Assembly (NCBI RefSeq): GCF_000773685.1
Contig: NZ_JPQO01000145.1
Span: forward strand, 1-51,684
From: Acinetobacter sp. HR7
Lineage (GTDB): Bacteria; Pseudomonadota; Gammaproteobacteria; Pseudomonadales; Moraxellaceae
Direction of reading: 5' to 3'
DNA length: 51,684 nt
Shown here: piece after piece, positions 17,833 to 25,455 of the stretch
How positions within the stretch are numbered: the stretch's first letter is position 1
How the letters are laid out: the number at the start of each line of letters is the position of its first letter
Made by a program: the position numbers and the translations under genes
The notes under the pieces: generated by a model
Told to the model about the DNA's origin: nothing
What the model saw: the letters and a program-made list of their open reading frames with translations, nothing else
Databases searched by the model: none

Positions 17833-18642
17833 TTAAAATTCTTTTTTCGCACCAGTACGGACATGTGTCGTATAAAGTGCCAAACCAGTTAGGGATAAAC
17901 CACCCACCAGGTTACCTAAAGCAACTGGAAGTTCATTCCATAAGAAGTAGTCAGCAATCGAGAAGTCACCACCCATCATCATGGCAAATGGGAACAGGAA
18001 CATATTCACGACAGAGTGTTCAAAGCCCATGGCAAAGAACAGCATCACTGGCATCCACATCGCGATAAATTTACCGCTAACAGTGGTTGACATCATCGCG
18101 CCAATCACGCCCAAAGATACCATCCAGTTACACAGCATGCCGCGGATAAAAATGGTCAACCAGCCAGAAAAACCATAAGCAGCATAGCCAAGCGTACGGT
18201 CTTCGCCAATATGGGAAATCTTTTCGCCGACCGGGTTTGGATCTGCTGCAAAGCCCATGGTGTAAACCACAGACATCAGCACAGCAACTACCAAACAGCC
18301 AGTAAAGTTACCCGCAAAAACCAGCCCCCAGTTCTTAAGAATCCGTGCCCATGTGACACCTGGTCGTTTATCCAGCCAAGCCAATGGTGTCAATACAAAT
18401 ACGCCAGTTAACAAGTCATAGCCCAATAAATACAACATACAAAAGCCGACTGGAAACAGTAATGCACCAATTAATGGTGACTCGGTTTGTACGGCAATAG
18501 TAATGGCAAATACTGCTGCCAAGGCTAAAATCGCGCCCGCCATAAATGCACGGATCAAAACATCACGCGTTGCCATATGAAGCTTGGCTTCACCAGCATC
18601 TACTACTTTTTTTGCAAATTCTGCAGGAGCAAGATATGCCAT
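17833..18642 (-). CDS. Formate/nitrite transporter family channel (NirC/FocA-like)
   Basis: A 269-residue inner-membrane protein of the FNT family with six predicted helices. Family marks include the N-terminal AYLAPAEFAKKVVDAGEAKL, the pore-region FAGNFTGCLVVAVLM, the ISRG-like FIRGMLCNWMVSLGVIGAM, and FAMGFEHSVVNMFLFPFAM. These proteins are pentameric channels for formate, nitrite or related small anions. Three context points favour nitrite uptake for assimilation: a near-consensus sigma54 promoter, an ANTAR-type antitermination leader in the 5' UTR, and the phosphatase-kinase gene downstream. The divergent cyanase gene leaves open transport of cyanate-related anions. GAGGA lies 9-10 bases before the ATG at 18642. 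Confidence 0.85.
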   Translation of the reverse strand: MAYLAPAEFAKKVVDAGEAKLHMATRDVLIRAFMAGAILALAAVFAITIAVQTESPLIGALLFPVGFCMLYLLGYDLLTGVFVLTPLAWLDKRPGVTWARILKNWGLVFAGNFTGCLVVAVLMSVVYTMGFAADPNPVGEKISHIGEDRTLGYAAYGFSGWLTIFIRGMLCNWMVSLGVIGAMMSTTVSGKFIAMWMPVMLFFAMGFEHSVVNMFLFPFAMMMGGDFSIADYFLWNELPVALGNLVGGLSLTGLALYTTHVRTGAKKEF

Positions 18643-18681
18643 ATGGTCGTCCTCATTATTTCTAAATCTTAACCCGTTCTT

Positions 18682-18724
18682 TAAACAAAACGACGCCTAA
18701 GGTCTTTTAAACCTTAGGCGTCGT
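18682..18724 (-). terminator. Leader terminator upstream of the formate/nitrite channel
   Basis: Fourteen-base perfect arms ACGACGCCTAAGGT (minus strand, 18724-18711) and ACCTTAGGCGTCGT (18703-18690) with a seven-base loop are followed on the minus strand by TTTTGTTT. It stands inside the 5' leader, 40 bases before the start codon, so by default it should stop transcription before the gene. Confidence 0.85.
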
Positions 18725-18772
18725 TGCCTTAAATATCAGAACAGGTAATTTGTGTTATGGCGCCATTGCCAT
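18716..18772 (-). promoter_or_regulatory. ANTAR (NasT-type) dual-hexaloop antitermination element
   Basis: The leader RNA can form two short stems each closing a six-base loop with A at position 1 and G at position 4, the ANTAR recognition rule. The first is AUGGC-AAUGGC-GCCAU (18772-18757); the second is AGGC-AACGAC-GCCU (18729-18716). The second stem uses the 5' arm of the leader terminator (18724-18711), so forming it prevents termination. A 27-base linker separates them. A NasT-like ANTAR protein released by nitrate or nitrite through NasS is the expected activator; its gene is not in this window. Confidence 0.75.
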
Positions 18773-18788
18773 GTTTGTGATTAATGAA

Positions 18789-18803
18789 GCAAAAGCTGTG
18801 CCA
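18789..18803 (-). promoter_or_regulatory. Sigma54 promoter of the formate/nitrite channel gene
   Basis: On the minus strand the sequence is TGGCACA-GCTT-TTGCT, with GG-N10-GC spacing and six of seven plus five of five consensus matches. Transcription should start near 18777, five bases before the first ANTAR hairpin. Combined RpoN activation and ANTAR antitermination is known for nitrate assimilation operons. Confidence 0.82.
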
Positions 18804-18849
18804 CAAATAATATAAAAATCATTCAATTTTTTATTCTTCATTTCATCCT

Positions 18850-18881
18850 CATGCCAAAGCTATTGTTGGCATGAGAACTGC
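18850..18881 (+). promoter_or_regulatory. Sigma54 promoter of cynS with an overlapping inverted repeat
   Basis: TGGCATG-AGAAC-TGCA (18867-18882) has the GG-N10-GC spacing of an RpoN promoter and points to cynS 51 bases downstream of the GC. The -24 element is the right arm of an inverted repeat CATGCCAA (18850-18857) / TTGGCATG (18866-18873) that could be a repressor or activator site. A TGAAATTTCA palindrome (18887-18896) covers the predicted start of transcription. It is back-to-back with the channel promoter. Confidence 0.7.
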
Positions 18882-18932
18882 ATTGTTGAAATTTCACATA
18901 AATCTATTTTAAAAATATTCTGGAGATTTTTT

Positions 18933-19382
18933 ATGATTACCCATCGTCAACAAGTAACTGACATGATCATTTCAGCGAAAGTTTTAAAGTCAATTAGATG
19001 GACAGATGTCGCCAAGGAAATTGGTCTTTCTAAAGAATGGGTAACGGCGGCTTGTCTGGGACAAATGGCATTTAATAAAGAGCAGTCAGAGAAAATTGGT
19101 CAGATTTTTGACCTGAGTGATGAAGCTGTCGCATGGCTACAAATTGTGCCTTATAAAGGCTCTTTGCCAACAAGCGTTCCTACAGATCCTCTTATTTACC
19201 GCTGGTATGAAGTGGTAAATGTGTACGGCTCTACCATTAAGGAACTGATTCATGAAGAATTTGGTGACGGCATTATGAGCGCGATCGACTTCAGCATGGA
19301 TATTCAGCGTGAGGAAAACCCGAATGGTGACCGCGTCAATGTCGTATTGTCTGGCAAATTCCTGCCTTATAAAACCTATTAA
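18933..19382 (+). CDS. cynS: Cyanase (cyanate hydratase)
   Basis: The 149-residue enzyme converts cyanate and bicarbonate to ammonia and carbon dioxide (via carbamate) as a cytoplasmic decamer. Catalytic residues are visible as R90, E93 and S116, equivalent to R96, E99 and S122 of E. coli CynS with identical spacing. The N-terminal part (20-70) is the helix-turn-helix-like domain and the C-terminal PTDPLIYRWYEVVNVYGSTIK...PYKTY is highly conserved. It is single, with no cynT carbonic anhydrase or cynX transporter beside it. The GGAG sequence sits about 10 bases before the ATG. A sigma54 promoter upstream suggests use of cyanate as a nitrogen source rather than simple detoxification. Confidence 0.96.
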   Translation: MITHRQQVTDMIISAKVLKSIRWTDVAKEIGLSKEWVTAACLGQMAFNKEQSEKIGQIFDLSDEAVAWLQIVPYKGSLPTSVPTDPLIYRWYEVVNVYGSTIKELIHEEFGDGIMSAIDFSMDIQREENPNGDRVNVVLSGKFLPYKTY

Positions 19383-19394
19383 TCAAAATGTGAT

Positions 19395-19423
19395 AAAGCC
19401 ATCGAACACGATGGCTTTTTATT
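19395..19423 (+). terminator. Intrinsic terminator after cynS
   Basis: Arms AAAGCCATCG (19395-19404) and CGATGGCTTT (19409-19418) with a four-base loop, followed by TTATTT. It lies 12 bases after the cynS stop and between convergent genes. Confidence 0.85.
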
Positions 19424-19458
19424 TCGAATAAAAATTTTCTTTCTTATCGTTCTTAAAC

Positions 19459-20160
19459 TTATTTAATTTTGACGATACACAGCCTCTGCGTATAAGAAGA
19501 ACCCACATCAATATAGTGGCAGTTATCAATCTGGGTATGTCCCCTGACAATAGTATGCCCCAGATAAATCTCATCCACTTTTTTCACGGTTCTATAACGG
19601 CGTGAATGATGGCGAATGCGGCCTCTACCCCAGAGTGTATTGGTATAAGCTGAAGTAAAGCCCGGAATTTTCCTTTCACCCTTGGCAATTCTTTTCTTAA
19701 ACCGGTTCCAGTCATGGATATCAATATCAGCGTGCAGAATGCCAATCTTTTTATCTTCCAGCTGAACTTCAATCACCAGTGGAAGTGACAGAAAAATATC
19801 GCTTAATTGATCCTGTTTTTCTATGGGCAAGAGATAAAACCATTCGCCGCCATTGCGGGCATGCATCTCCTGCATCCAGACATCATCGCGACCTTTGATG
19901 CACATTTCCTCATGGTTACCGCGCACACTGCAAAACCAGGGTTGATCCAACAGTGATACACATTCCAGGTTTTCACGGCCACGATCCACCAGATCACCGG
20001 TGCAAATCAGTAAGTCTGTCTCAAAATTAAAGCAGACTTTCTCCAGTTCTTGCATCAACAGGCGATAACAACCATGCAAATCCCCAACTACATAAATGGC
20101 GGCGTAATCTGTTCCTTGAATAGTTCTACAAAGCGCTGTCATGTGATCTGAATTTTTCAT
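19459..20160 (-). CDS. Metallophosphoesterase, PrpA/lambda-type Ser/Thr protein phosphatase
   Basis: A 233-residue cytoplasmic phosphoesterase with the full set of dimetal motifs: GDLHG (26-30), GDLVDRG (55-61), GNHEE (81-85), a His in ILHADIDIHDW and a C-terminal GHT (VRGHTQ). Length and motif spacing match the bacteriophage-lambda-like PPP family, including E. coli PrpA and PrpB. It probably dephosphorylates proteins on Ser, Thr or His, or small phosphorylated compounds. It is convergent with cynS and stands alone; there is no sign of a link to the cyanate system. The upstream gap to the amidohydrolase gene is short (88 bases) and A/T-rich. Confidence 0.83.
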   Translation of the reverse strand: MKNSDHMTALCRTIQGTDYAAIYVVGDLHGCYRLLMQELEKVCFNFETDLLICTGDLVDRGRENLECVSLLDQPWFCSVRGNHEEMCIKGRDDVWMQEMHARNGGEWFYLLPIEKQDQLSDIFLSLPLVIEVQLEDKKIGILHADIDIHDWNRFKKRIAKGERKIPGFTSAYTNTLWGRGRIRHHSRRYRTVKKVDEIYLGHTIVRGHTQIDNCHYIDVGSSYTQRLCIVKIK

Positions 20161-20248
20161 TATTTGAAAGTGGACTTATTCATCAATCAATGATAAGTCC
20201 AATAGTCATAGTTTTTCTTTATATTTACTACACTTATTATTAATCTAT

Positions 20249-21634
20249 TTATTCAGTTTCCTCAACGATATTTCGATTTAATTCATTAACGACTTTTCCT
20301 TTTTGCGCCATCCATGCATCACGACGTTCAAAGAGTAAAGGCGTTACTCGATTCACTTCATCGATTAAGTGCTGTAGATCTGCATTTAGCAATTTACCAT
20401 TTTCAACGACGATTTGACCACCGACCATGGTCATCACCACATCCTGTCCCTGCACAGCATGCACCAGATTGGTAAATAAATTAAAGAGTCGACCTTCATC
20501 GATCAATGGTGTCATACGTGGTGTCGCTATATTCACAGCAATGATGTCTGCTAATTTACCTACTTCAAGACTGCCAATCTGATTCTGCATACCTACGGCT
20601 TTTGCACCAGTACGCGTTGCCATCTGACAAATAGATAATGAATCCAATGCTGCGGCATCTAAAGTAGAGAACTTCGCCAATAATGACGCCGTTTTCATTT
20701 CCTCAAACATATCTAGATTATTATTTTCTTTTTCGCCATCCGTACCTAAGCCTACTGCAATCCCCTGTTTGAGCATCTCCAGCACAGACGCAGCACCTGA
20801 TGCCAGTTTCATATTGGAAATTGGATTATGGGCAACGCCGACATTGTGTTGTTTCATAATTTGAATTTCAGTCGGATCTGCCCAGACACAATGTGCAAGG
20901 AGGGTTTGTGGTAAATCCAACAGACCTAGTTGTTCTAAGGTTTGGATGGGACGTACACCATGACGGCGTAAGTTTTCCTGAACATCGAACTGGCTTTCAT
21001 TGCTGTGGGTGTGGAAACCTGTCTGATAATCCTGACATAAGCTTTGAATACGTTTTAGCGCATGCGGTTCTGCATAAAATAAATGTTCTAAACCGACCCA
21101 GACCTGAATTTGCCCATGATTTTGTTGATGCCAACGATTAATTAAGGACTCATTGCTTTTTAAGGTTTCAAAATAGTCATGGTCCGGATGCTCAGCTACA
21201 TACGGCACCAGAACAGCACGAATTCCTAAGTCTTTTGCTGCCTCTGCACTGCCATCCATATAACGCCACATATCTACGATAGTTGTGGTACCAGAAAGTA
21301 ATGCTTCAGCATAACAGAGATAGGATGCAGCCTTGGCATCTTCGGGTAGTAGAACACGATGCATAGGATCAATAAACTGCTGCAGCCAGTCCCAGACAGG
21401 CAGACCTTCAGCAGTACCCCTTAAGAGTCCAGAATGACAGTGGGTATTGATTAAGCCTGGCATCAGCAAGGCTTTGGGATAATCATGCACCATCACGTCT
21501 GGATATTGCTGGGTCAGTTCAGCTTTGGTGCCAATGGCTTTGATCTTGTCGCCATCAACCAATACAGCCCCATTTTTGATACATTCATTTTCACGATTCA
21601 TGGTCAGCACATAGGCTGCTGCTAATATTTTCAT
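20249..21634 (-). CDS. Amidohydrolase of the TRZ/ATZ family, probable purine-type deaminase
   Basis: The 461-residue enzyme is a metal-dependent amidohydrolase with HCH (65-67) in INTHCHSGLLRG, HTHSNE and LAHCVWADPTEI for the other metal and catalytic His positions, and GTDGEKENNNLDMFEEMK supplying the catalytic Asp. This pattern is shared by S-adenosylhomocysteine/methylthioadenosine deaminase, 8-oxoguanine deaminase and triazine hydrolases, so a purine or related aminoheterocycle is deaminated or dechlorinated. It is the last gene of the operon carrying a BMP-type purine nucleoside importer, 32 bases after a permease gene, which favours a purine derivative. I cannot choose among substrates from sequence alone. 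Confidence 0.83.
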   Translation of the reverse strand: MKILAAAYVLTMNRENECIKNGAVLVDGDKIKAIGTKAELTQQYPDVMVHDYPKALLMPGLINTHCHSGLLRGTAEGLPVWDWLQQFIDPMHRVLLPEDAKAASYLCYAEALLSGTTTIVDMWRYMDGSAEAAKDLGIRAVLVPYVAEHPDHDYFETLKSNESLINRWHQQNHGQIQVWVGLEHLFYAEPHALKRIQSLCQDYQTGFHTHSNESQFDVQENLRRHGVRPIQTLEQLGLLDLPQTLLAHCVWADPTEIQIMKQHNVGVAHNPISNMKLASGAASVLEMLKQGIAVGLGTDGEKENNNLDMFEEMKTASLLAKFSTLDAAALDSLSICQMATRTGAKAVGMQNQIGSLEVGKLADIIAVNIATPRMTPLIDEGRLFNLFTNLVHAVQGQDVVMTMVGGQIVVENGKLLNADLQHLIDEVNRVTPLLFERRDAWMAQKGKVVNELNRNIVEETE

Positions 21635-21666
21635 TTTGCTCTACATCATCTTTTCATTAATGCGCT

Positions 21667-22587
21667 TTAAGGCACGAAAGTTTTGCCTAATGACGCTGGC
21701 AAATTCATCTTTAAAAGTTTCTTGTCGCGGGAAATTACCACCAACACCACAATTGTTGCTAGGTAAGGCAGCGCTGCTAAGAATTCATTCGGGACTTTGA
21801 TCCCAAGCGCCTGTGCATGAAATTGTAGAATCGTCACCCCTCCAAATAGATAGGCACCCAGCATGAGTCGGGTTGGCTTCCACACAGCGAAGACCACCAG
21901 TGCAATTGCGATCCAGCCACGACCTGCAACCATATTTTCAATCCACATGGGGGTATAGACCGTCGATAAGAAAGCGCCGCCAATCCCTGCCATGAGTCCG
22001 CCGAATAGTACAGCACCGTAGCGGATTGCGAGCACGTTATATCCCATGGCATGGGCACTTTCAGGCGATTCACCAACTGCTTTTAACAGCAAACCTAGAC
22101 GGGTTCTAGCCAGCACAAACCAGATTGCGAAAAATGCCAGAATGGATAGATAAACCACATAGTTTTGCTGGAACAGGATTGGCCCAATGAATGGAATATC
22201 GGCTAATACAGGAATATTCCAGCTGCTGAGGCCGGGTAAAGCCATGCTGACATAGTTTTGTCCCCAGAACGCCGAGATCCCGATACCGAAAATCGTCAAT
22301 GCCAAGCCACATGCGGACTGATTGGTGCTAAGTGAAAGCGTGAAAAATGCAAACAACAATGCCATAAACATTCCTGCCAGTCCACCGATCAATAAGGCAC
22401 TAAACACACTGGCCTCATATTGGGCAGCGAATGCAAAGCCAGCAATCGCACCGACCAGCATCATGCCTTCTACACCCAAATTAATCACGCCAGTCCGTTG
22501 TGACACCAGTTCACCCAAGCCTGCAAAGATCAGAGGTGTTGCTGCGGCAATGGTTCCTGCCAGAATTGCAGTCATTTCTATAGCCAT
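21667..22587 (-). CDS. ABC transporter permease, nucleoside/purine type (second subunit)
   Basis: A 306-residue inner-membrane permease with eight to nine hydrophobic segments. The segments PLIFAGLGELVSQRTGVINLGVEGMMLVGA and GESPESAHAMGYNV are characteristic of the YufQ/NupC-type permeases paired with BMP-family binding proteins (both are cited here only as short recognisable blocks). It follows the first permease by 21 bases. The heterodimer of the two permeases would form the channel for a purine nucleoside or base. It shares its operon with the ATPase, the binding protein and the downstream amidohydrolase. Confidence 0.87.
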   Translation of the reverse strand: MAIEMTAILAGTIAAATPLIFAGLGELVSQRTGVINLGVEGMMLVGAIAGFAFAAQYEASVFSALLIGGLAGMFMALLFAFFTLSLSTNQSACGLALTIFGIGISAFWGQNYVSMALPGLSSWNIPVLADIPFIGPILFQQNYVVYLSILAFFAIWFVLARTRLGLLLKAVGESPESAHAMGYNVLAIRYGAVLFGGLMAGIGGAFLSTVYTPMWIENMVAGRGWIAIALVVFAVWKPTRLMLGAYLFGGVTILQFHAQALGIKVPNEFLAALPYLATIVVLVVISRDKKLLKMNLPASLGKTFVP

Positions 22588-22608
22588 ATTATTTTTCCTC
22601 TTATCTTG

Positions 22609-23706
22609 TTAAGCATTCGCTGAAGTAAGTTCAGCTGCAGGCAGCGCGCGTTTTTTGGTAAAACGGTAGCGGTTTTCAATCAAGGCATCAGATGCCAACA
22701 GGAAAAATAGCAATAAACCCTGGAAAATCCCGGTAATCGCGACTGGGAGTTGTAATTGCATTTGTGCCATTTCCCCGCCCAGGTAGATGAGAGCCATTAA
22801 TGAACCTGAAAGGACGATTCCAATTGGATTTAAACGCCCTAGATAAGCCACAATAATCGCGGCATAACCATAACCTGGTGACAGGTTTGGATTGAGCTGA
22901 CCTATAGGACCTGCCACTTCGCATATGCCTGCAATCCCCGCCATCATTCCAGAAATGACCAGACTGAGCCAAATCGCTTTGGAAGATGAAAAGCCTGCAT
23001 ATTTAGCGGCTAAAGGTGCCTGCCCGCTGACTTCCAGTTTGAATGCTGTCAGGCTTTTACGCATAAACACCCAGAACAGAATCACAGCTACAATCGTAAT
23101 AAAGATCGAAGCATTGACGCGTGTCCCTTCCAGAATCATTGGCAACAGCGCACCATCACTAAACATCACAGTTTGCGGGAAATTCATGCCTTCAGCATCG
23201 CGCCATGGCCCATTGACCAGATAGAGCAATACAAACAGCGCCACATAATTCATCATCAAGGTGGTCAGGGTTTCTTCAGCATTGAAATGGGTCTTTAACA
23301 AAGCAGGAATGGCACCCCATATGGCACCGCCAATGGCACCCATGACAATCATCAGCGGGAGAATCCACCAACCTGTTTGTTCATGAAATAATAGTGCAAT
23401 CCCACCACCAAAAATGGCACCCATGATCAGCTGGCCTTCTGCCCCGATATTGAATAACTTGGCACGGAATCCGACGGCTAAACCCAGTGCAATCAGGATT
23501 AACGGTCCGGCTTTAACTGCCAGTTCACTCCAGCCATAAGAGGTCATCAGCGGTTCAATAAAAAACACATACATGGCTTGTGTCGGACTGATGCCCAGCA
23601 TTAAAAATAAAACACTGCCTACGATCAGCATGGCGGCTAAGGCAATAAGGGGTGAAAGCCATTTCATCAGTTGTGATGGATGTTCACGCGGTTCGAGTAA
23701 ATGCAT
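22609..23706 (-). CDS. ABC transporter permease, nucleoside/purine type (first subunit)
   Basis: A 365-residue membrane protein with a basic N-terminus and about ten hydrophobic segments. Family blocks include LIALGLAVGFRAKLFNIGAEGQ and HFNAEETLTTLMMNYVALF, and GQAPLAAKYAGFSSSKAI, matching YufP-type permeases of the BMP/PnrA importer family. It lies 41 bases after the ATPase gene and 21 before the second permease. It probably imports purine nucleosides or free purines; the related sugar permeases (RbsC type) are the main alternative, but the binding-protein type argues for nucleosides. Confidence 0.87.
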   Translation of the reverse strand: MHLLEPREHPSQLMKWLSPLIALAAMLIVGSVLFLMLGISPTQAMYVFFIEPLMTSYGWSELAVKAGPLILIALGLAVGFRAKLFNIGAEGQLIMGAIFGGGIALLFHEQTGWWILPLMIVMGAIGGAIWGAIPALLKTHFNAEETLTTLMMNYVALFVLLYLVNGPWRDAEGMNFPQTVMFSDGALLPMILEGTRVNASIFITIVAVILFWVFMRKSLTAFKLEVSGQAPLAAKYAGFSSSKAIWLSLVISGMMAGIAGICEVAGPIGQLNPNLSPGYGYAAIIVAYLGRLNPIGIVLSGSLMALIYLGGEMAQMQLQLPVAITGIFQGLLLFFLLASDALIENRYRFTKKRALPAAELTSANA

Positions 23707-23747
23707 GTGCTCATCCTCCCAAAAGCATTAACTGTTTGAATAAGGTC

Positions 23748-25349
23748 TTAAGCATGAACACCTACCTCTTCTGTTGTTGCAGAGGTGGTTTCCTGCTGTT
23801 GAATACCGGACATGAGTAAGCCGATCTTTTCCGCATTGGTTTCTTGAGTCGGTACTGGTGCTGATAATTCCCCATTGGCAAGTACACAAATGCGATCGCT
23901 CATCTCAAACAGCTCTTCCAGTTCTTCAGAAATCACCAAAATACCAACCCCCTGACGAGATAGATCGATTAAGGTCTGGCGGATAAACATGGAAGCACCG
24001 ACGTCCACACCCCAGGTAGGCTGAGCCACAATCAGAAATTTTGGGTTTTGTAGAATTTCACGACCGACAATAAATTTCTGTAGATTACCGCCTGATAAAG
24101 ACCGGGCTTCTGCTGATGCACCACTGGCTTTTACGCCAAATTTTTCGATAATTTTTTCTGCGAAAGACTGAATATTCTGAAATTTAATCAGCCCCCATTG
24201 GGTAAACTTTTGGCGATAGGCCGTCAGTAGCGCATTTTGTGACAGGGTCATATTCGGTACGGCACCACGACCTAAACGTTCTTCTGGAACAAAGCCCAGT
24301 CCAACATCGCGGCGTTGACCAGCACTCAGTGCAGTAATGTCTTGTTGTTCCAGATACAACAGGCCATTTTGGGTCAGTGCTTCACCTGAAAGCAAAGACA
24401 GCAGTTCAGCCTGCCCATTTCCTGAAATACCGGCAATGCCCATAATTTCCCCAGCTTGTACGCTGAGATTGATATTTTTTAAAGAAACACCAAAAGGATC
24501 ATCGGATTGAAAGCTGAGGTTTTTTACCTCAAAACAGGTTTCAGGCGTACCTTCATATTCTGCACGTATATAGGTCGGTAAATCCCGACCAATCATCAGG
24601 CGAGCCAATTCACTGGTGGATTTTTCTCGTGGATCGACATTGCCAGTCACGCATCCATTCCGCAAAATCGTGGCTTCATCACAGAGTTCCTGAATCTCGT
24701 GTAGCTTATGGCTTATATAAAGAATAGATACCCCTTGGGATGCCAGCAGGCGTAAGGTTTTAAATAATTGTCGTACGGCCTGTGGGGTCAGCACTGAAGT
24801 GGGTTCATCCAGAATAATCAGCTCTGGATACTGTAACAGGCAACGAATGATTTCGACACGCTGCCGTTCACCCACAGATAAGGAATGCACTTCACGTCGT
24901 GGATCAACCGGTAAACCATACTGTTCAGAAACGGCAATAATTTTTTTGCTGAGATCAGCTAAATCTACTTTTTCATCGAGCCCTAAGAGAATATTTTCAG
25001 CAACTGTCAGGGTCTCAAACAAAGAAAAATGCTGATAGACCATGCCGATACCCAGCTTCCTGGCGAAGGATGGGCTGTCGATTCTGACTTCTTTGCCATT
25101 CCAGAGAATCTGGCCCTGATCTGCTTTGACCGCACCATAGATGATTTTCATCAGGGTACTTTTGCCTGCACCATTTTCACCTAAAATGGCGTGAATCTGT
25201 CCGGGATAAACAGTTAAATGAATCTGGTCATTTGCCTTAAGAGAATTATAACTTTTACAGATATTGATCAGTTCCAGACGTGGAATTTCTCGGCTTGAAA
25301 CTGTATTCAGCTTGGGCGAATGCGCAGACAAATCTTGTGTTTGGTTCAT
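23748..25349 (-). CDS. ABC transporter ATPase with two nucleotide-binding domains, nucleoside/purine type
   Basis: The 533-residue protein fuses two ATPase domains. The first is canonical: Walker A GENGAGKST (57-65), signature SVGERQRVE, Walker B LIILDEPTS. The second is degenerate in Walker A (GISGNGQAEL) but has SLSGGNLQKF and LIVAQPTWGVDVGA, as in RbsA- and YufO-type proteins where only one site is fully active. It powers import through the two permeases. The gap of 106 bases after the binding-protein gene is larger than elsewhere in the operon, perhaps for differential expression of the abundant binding protein. Confidence 0.9.
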   Translation of the reverse strand: MNQTQDLSAHSPKLNTVSSREIPRLELINICKSYNSLKANDQIHLTVYPGQIHAILGENGAGKSTLMKIIYGAVKADQGQILWNGKEVRIDSPSFARKLGIGMVYQHFSLFETLTVAENILLGLDEKVDLADLSKKIIAVSEQYGLPVDPRREVHSLSVGERQRVEIIRCLLQYPELIILDEPTSVLTPQAVRQLFKTLRLLASQGVSILYISHKLHEIQELCDEATILRNGCVTGNVDPREKSTSELARLMIGRDLPTYIRAEYEGTPETCFEVKNLSFQSDDPFGVSLKNINLSVQAGEIMGIAGISGNGQAELLSLLSGEALTQNGLLYLEQQDITALSAGQRRDVGLGFVPEERLGRGAVPNMTLSQNALLTAYRQKFTQWGLIKFQNIQSFAEKIIEKFGVKASGASAEARSLSGGNLQKFIVGREILQNPKFLIVAQPTWGVDVGASMFIRQTLIDLSRQGVGILVISEELEELFEMSDRICVLANGELSAPVPTQETNAEKIGLLMSGIQQQETTSATTEEVGVHA

Positions 25350-25455
25350 TGTCAGTGCCCTGTTTTATGTGGCTGGATGACTCATCTGACTTTCGTTCAA
25401 GAACAGATGAATCACCAAGCCTGTTTTTAGATCAAAGTGCTGCTTATTGTTGTCA

